Assembly: GCA_025363575.1 (NCBI GenBank) | Contig: JANYDM010000156.1 | Span: 1-24,153, forward strand | Length of the DNA stretch: 24,153 nucleotides | Direction: 5' to 3' | Origin: Betaproteobacteria bacterium | GTDB taxonomy: Bacteria; Pseudomonadota; Gammaproteobacteria; Burkholderiales; SG8-41 | Part shown: positions 21,011 to 24,153 of the stretch, piece after piece | How positions within the stretch are numbered: position 1 is the stretch's first letter | Layout: the number at the start of each line of letters is the position of its first letter | Notes under the pieces: model-generated | The model's input: only the letters and a program-made list of their open reading frames with translations | Databases searched by the model: none | Told to the model about the DNA's origin: nothing | Made by a program: the position numbers and the translations under genes

Positions 21011-21991
21011 TTAGTACAGCTTGATCTTCAACGCCTGTGCCTGTTTTTCGGCCTCGGCGTACTCTTTCGCGAACTGCGCTTTGAACTCTCCCGGCGTCAT
21101 GCGCTCGCCCGGCTCGCTGCCGTCCGCGGCAAGCTTCTGCACCATCTGCGGCGTGTTCATGCCGTCGGTGATGACGCGATTGATGGCCGCGATGACAGGC
21201 CGCGGCGTGCCGACCGGTGCGAACAGGTTGTAGCTGTTGACTATCTTGAAACCGGGAAAGCCAGACTCCGCGACCGTCGGCAGATCGGGGAAGGCGTTCA
21301 CGCGTTTGAGTCCCATGACGGCGAGTGCACGCACCTTGCCTGTTTTCATGGCGGCGGCGCCGGAAATGGCGCTGGCCGGCACCATGTTGATCTCACCGGA
21401 CATCACGCCGACCAATGCGGGTGCCGTGCCTTTATAAGGCACGTGCACGAATTTGCCGCCGGACAATACTGCAAGCCGCTCCATGCCGAGATGAACGGTA
21501 GTGCCTATGCCGGAACTGCCGTAGCTGAGCTGTTTGGTTTTGGAATAAGCAATAAGCTCCCTGACCGACCTCGCCGGCAGCGACGGCTCGACCACGAGGA
21601 TGTATGGCTGGGTCGTCATCACAACGATGGGTTCGAACGCGGTGCGTATATCGAAGCTGACGCGCTTCAGCGCGCCGAGCAGCATCAGCGTATCGGTCGC
21701 GCTGAGTATCGTGTAGCCATCGGCCGGCGCCTGCGCGCCGAGCTCGGCGGCGATGACCGTGCCGCCGCCGGAGCGGTTGTCGACGACGACGGTCTGTCCC
21801 CAGCGATCGCTCAGCAACTGCGCGCCGACGCGCGTGATGGTGTCGTTGCCGGCGCCGGGTGGCACGCCGACGATGAGTCTGATCGGGTGCGCCGGGTAGC
21901 CCACAGGCTTGTCCTGCGCGCGGACGTCGTCCGCGGCGCAAGTCAGGAAGGAGGCGATAGAGATCGCGATTGCGGTAGCGGGGGATTTCAC
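21011..21991 (-). CDS. Bug/TctC-family periplasmic substrate-binding protein
   Basis: 326 residues from GTG 21991; no better start preserves the signal peptide (about 1-25, IAISIASFLTCAADDVRA-Q). Landmarks: PIRLIVGVPPGAGNDTITR (Ala in the Gly-Gly pair), DNRSGGGTVIA, PADGYTILSAT, VPYKGTAPALVGVMSG, and an unusual ALKIKLY end. Divergent from the ThDP-enzyme gene and just downstream of the lyase operon on the same strand, separated from the lyase start by 55 nt. The operon's ribosome site lies in that gap, so read-through is possible. Confidence 0.92.
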   Translation of the reverse strand: MKSPATAIAISIASFLTCAADDVRAQDKPVGYPAHPIRLIVGVPPGAGNDTITRVGAQLLSDRWGQTVVVDNRSGGGTVIAAELGAQAPADGYTILSATDTLMLLGALKRVSFDIRTAFEPIVVMTTQPYILVVEPSLPARSVRELIAYSKTKQLSYGSSGIGTTVHLGMERLAVLSGGKFVHVPYKGTAPALVGVMSGEINMVPASAISGAAAMKTGKVRALAVMGLKRVNAFPDLPTVAESGFPGFKIVNSYNLFAPVGTPRPVIAAINRVITDGMNTPQMVQKLAADGSEPGERMTPGEFKAQFAKEYAEAEKQAQALKIKLY

Positions 21992-22151
21992 GTGTGGGCT
22001 TGGAGGCTATGCAGGCCCTATGCTACCCATTTATGCGCACCGCTGCATTTTTCGCGCGCAGAGCTGGCCTGCAATGGCAGCCGGAAAAAAATCGGAATAC
22101 CATTGCGGGTCGCGCGCATCCGCAGCGCGCCAGGAGAGGAGATGCATCGCA
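21992..22151. promoter_or_regulatory. Divergent intergenic region with an 8-bp dyad
   Basis: The 160-nt gap between the Bug gene and the ThDP-enzyme gene carries a perfect inverted repeat, TGCAGGCC (22010-22017) and GGCCTGCA (22066-22073), 48 nt apart. A GGAGAGGAG ribosome site precedes the ThDP gene. The dyad could be a regulator site, for instance for the LysR protein encoded beyond the ThDP gene. LysR proteins usually bind T-N11-A, and this is not an obvious match. Confidence 0.35.
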
Positions 22152-23828
22152 ATGGATTCCATGGAGAAAAAAACGGCGACTACTGTGACCGGCGCACGCG
22201 CGCTGGTCGATGCGCTGCTGCGCGAGGGGGTCGATCACGTGTTCGGCATACCGGGCACGCAAAACCTTGCGATCATAGACGCGCTGCGCGATACGCCGCA
22301 GATTCGCTTCATATTGACGCGCCACGAGCAGGGCGCCGCTTTCATGGCTTACGGCTACGCGCGCGCGGGCATGCGTCCCGCGGTGGTGACGGCGACGGAA
22401 GGGCCGGGCGTCACGAACCTCGCGACCGGTATCGGCGCTGCGCATCGCGGGCTCGTGCCGGTGATCAGCATCTGCGGCGTGCAGGAAAGCGTCATGCGCG
22501 AACGCGATGCGACGCAGGACATGGACCAGGTCGCGTTCATGCGGCCGATCACCAAATGGGCATACAGCATACCGAACGTCGACAAGGTGCAGGAATGCGT
22601 GCGTCGAGCGTTTCGCGTCGCGCTGACCGAGCCGCAGGGGCCGACGCATATCGAGGCCGCGAGCGAAGTGCTGCTTGAGTACTGCACGCCGGAGCCCACT
22701 GCACCGGCCGCTTACCGCAATACCGTATTGCCTGCCTGCACGAGCGAACAGCTCGATCGCGTGCATGAAATGCTCGCCGTCGCGAAGCAGCCCGTGTTCG
22801 TCGTCGGCCGCGGCGTCATCAGCGAAAAGATGAGCGAACAAATGGGCAGGCTGGCGGAATTGACCGGCATTCCCGTCGGCGCCCTGCAGTATTCGCCGGA
22901 CGCGCTGCCGACCACGCATCCGCTGGCGCTCGGTGCGCTCGGCCGCAGCGGCTTCGGCAGCGCCAACCGCATCGTGCCGAAAGCCGACCTGATCGTCGCG
23001 ATCGGCGCGCATATCGATGTGTTCTCGACGATGCACAAGTACGGCATTTTCAATGCCAATGCAAAGCTCGTGCATCACAGCGCGGCGCCGGGCCAGATCG
23101 GCATCGTGTTTCCCGTCACGCTGGGCGTGACCGGCTCGACGCAAAGTTTCATCGCGGGGCTGACCGAGCGCGCGGCGAAATCGAAGCTGCGCAAGGCCTG
23201 GGTCGACGTGCCGAAAGCGCGCGCCGAATGGGAGACGGAACTGCAGGGCCTGGTGAAACACACGGCCGAGCCGATACAGTCGCAGTTCGTCGCGCACATG
23301 ATCCGCAAGGTGCTGCCGCAGAATGGGCTGCTGGTCGTCGACGCGGGCAACGGCGGCAAGCACGTGCGCAGCTACTTCAAGAGCTGGGAGCCGGGCACGT
23401 TCTTCTGCATCGACGATTGGGCGTCCGTCGGCGGCTCGTTTCCGATCGCGCTGGGCGCCAAACTCGCGCGGCCGGACCGGCCGGTGCTGTGCGCGTCGGG
23501 CGACATGGGGGCGATGTGCAACATCGGCGAGCTCGAGACCGCGATGCGCGAGAAAATTCCGGTCGTCTACGTCGTGTTCAATGACCAGGGCCTGGGCAAC
23601 GAGCGAGCGTTCCAGAACGAGCACTATGGCGGGCGCTTCTATGCCGTCGACTACAAGAACCCCGATTTCGGCGCGCTGGCGAAAGTATTCGGCGCGCACG
23701 GCGAGCACGTCACGCGACCGGGCGATCTGGAAGGCGCGCTGCAGCGTTCGTTCGCCAGCGGCAAGCCGGCCATCGTCGACGTCATGATCGATCAGAACAC
23801 GCTGGCGCCGGTGGTGTTCAAGCAGTAA
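22152..23828 (+). CDS. Thiamine diphosphate-dependent enzyme (acetolactate synthase-like)
   Basis: 558 residues from ATG 22152, 10 nt after AGGAGAGGAG. The open frame extends upstream but only through the divergent promoter. Three-domain ThDP layout: PYR domain with the activating Glu59 in LTRHEQGAAFMAYGYAR and EGPGVTNL (83-90); central domain about 200-340 with VVGRGV; PP domain with the cofactor motif GDMG (450-453) through FND (476-478). Family members include acetolactate synthases, oxalyl-CoA and benzoylformate decarboxylases, and sulfoacetaldehyde acetyltransferase. The catabolic context argues for a decarboxylase or ligase acting on an imported oxo-acid rather than valine biosynthesis. 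No small regulatory subunit follows. A LysR gene starts 40 nt downstream. Confidence 0.88.
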   Translation: MDSMEKKTATTVTGARALVDALLREGVDHVFGIPGTQNLAIIDALRDTPQIRFILTRHEQGAAFMAYGYARAGMRPAVVTATEGPGVTNLATGIGAAHRGLVPVISICGVQESVMRERDATQDMDQVAFMRPITKWAYSIPNVDKVQECVRRAFRVALTEPQGPTHIEAASEVLLEYCTPEPTAPAAYRNTVLPACTSEQLDRVHEMLAVAKQPVFVVGRGVISEKMSEQMGRLAELTGIPVGALQYSPDALPTTHPLALGALGRSGFGSANRIVPKADLIVAIGAHIDVFSTMHKYGIFNANAKLVHHSAAPGQIGIVFPVTLGVTGSTQSFIAGLTERAAKSKLRKAWVDVPKARAEWETELQGLVKHTAEPIQSQFVAHMIRKVLPQNGLLVVDAGNGGKHVRSYFKSWEPGTFFCIDDWASVGGSFPIALGAKLARPDRPVLCASGDMGAMCNIGELETAMREKIPVVYVVFNDQGLGNERAFQNEHYGGRFYAVDYKNPDFGALAKVFGAHGEHVTRPGDLEGALQRSFASGKPAIVDVMIDQNTLAPVVFKQ

Positions 23829-23867
23829 GAGTGCGGGGAACGCCGCGGCTTCGTGTCGAAGGGAAGC

Positions 23868-24153
23868 ATGAATCTCAAGCAACTGAAGGCGTTGTGCGAA
23901 GTCGTCGACCGCGGCTATACGATCTCCGGCGCCGCGCACTCGCTGTTTCGCACTCAACCCAGCATCACGCGCCAGATCCAGGAGCTCGAGAAGGAGCTCG
24001 GTATCGAGCTGTTCTTGCGCAAGCGCAACAAGATACTCGACGTGACGCCGCAGGGCCGCGAGGTGGTGACCATCGCGCGCCGTATGCTCGACGATGCGAA
24101 AAACATGCAGCGTGTCAGCGACGAGCTGTCGCAACTCGCCGCCGGCGAATTTT
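23868..24153 (+). CDS. LysR-family transcriptional regulator, N-terminal part
   Basis: ATG at 23868 with AAGGGAAG just upstream; the frame is open to the end of the window (95 codons), so the gene is cut at its 3' end. Residues 1-62 form the winged helix-turn-helix: MNLKQLKALCEVVDRGYTIS, then AAHSLFRTQPSITRQIQELE and ELGIELFLRKRNK. CEVVDRGxxIS with QPSITRQIQELEKELG resembles the CysB/Cbl branch of LysR proteins. The effector domain is not visible. It probably controls the ThDP-enzyme gene and perhaps the divergent Bug gene. Confidence 0.9.
   Translation, partial: MNLKQLKALCEVVDRGYTISGAAHSLFRTQPSITRQIQELEKELGIELFLRKRNKILDVTPQGREVVTIARRMLDDAKNMQRVSDELSQLAAGEF

Noticed and set aside
22023..24134. 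703-codon open frame on the minus strand opposite the ThDP enzyme
   Set aside because: It is antisense to a protein with clear ThDP motifs, and its product is His/Arg/Asp-rich without any domain. Such long shadows are a common effect of high-GC codon use.
1..24153. CRISPR arrays, tRNA or rRNA genes
   Set aside because: No regularly spaced direct repeats, cloverleaf with CCA-type acceptor, or rRNA-like conserved stretch was seen on either strand.

Overview
The window looks like a chromosomal segment of a high-GC betaproteobacterium, most likely in or near the Burkholderiales. The strongest argument is ten separate periplasmic substrate-binding proteins of the Bug/TctC family (tripartite tricarboxylate transporter receptors). 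That family is hugely expanded in Bordetella, Cupriavidus, Variovorax and relatives. Codon use is strongly GC-biased, and long antisense shadow ORFs are common. No TctA or TctB membrane subunit is visible, so all ten receptors are orphans here.

Layout: (a) 1-1517, the end of a TauD/TfdA-type dioxygenase followed 1 nt later by a Bug protein. (b) About 1500-4675, an accessory block with visibly more AT-rich, different-looking genes. Three minus-strand ORFs (a GIY-YIG-type protein, an unknown protein with a HEPN-like RN-x4-H motif, and a small 4-fold beta flower protein with a collagen-like tail) have short integron-attC-like core motifs at several of their borders. Next comes a REP-associated tyrosine transposase (RAYT) bounded by 10-bp inverted repeats. 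Its right edge lies just beyond a RelE/ParE-type toxin that stops after 22 codons, while the cognate antitoxin is intact. (c) 4980-8624, a divergent Bug gene, then on the plus strand a short leader ORF, a carboxymuconolactone-decarboxylase-family gene and two tandem Bug genes. (d) 8639-8740, a dispersed-type GC-rich inverted repeat between converging genes. (e) 8745-11060, a minus-strand pair: a Tat-exported Rieske protein and a PQQ beta-propeller dehydrogenase carrying a lanthanide-type Asp-x-Asp signature but no vicinal cysteine pair. (f) 11219-14632, three Bug genes, with a 363-nt gap holding a terminator and a possible structured RNA. (g) 14636-17560, an alpha/beta hydrolase, an SDR-fold protein lacking the catalytic Tyr, and a phospholipase D/cardiolipin synthase-like protein. 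(h) 17568-20955, a compact operon with an argininosuccinate-lyase-like enzyme followed by two Bug proteins. (i) 21011-24153, a Bug gene divergent from a thiamine-diphosphate enzyme, then the start of a LysR regulator.

Functionally this reads as a scavenging and catabolic region for organic acids. Each Bug receptor sits beside a different soluble enzyme (dioxygenase, CMD-family protein, alpha/beta hydrolase, lyase, ThDP enzyme), as if small 'receptor plus enzyme' modules had accumulated. Substrates cannot be read from sequence alone. Identifications are from motif recognition in the translated sequence; no database search was run.
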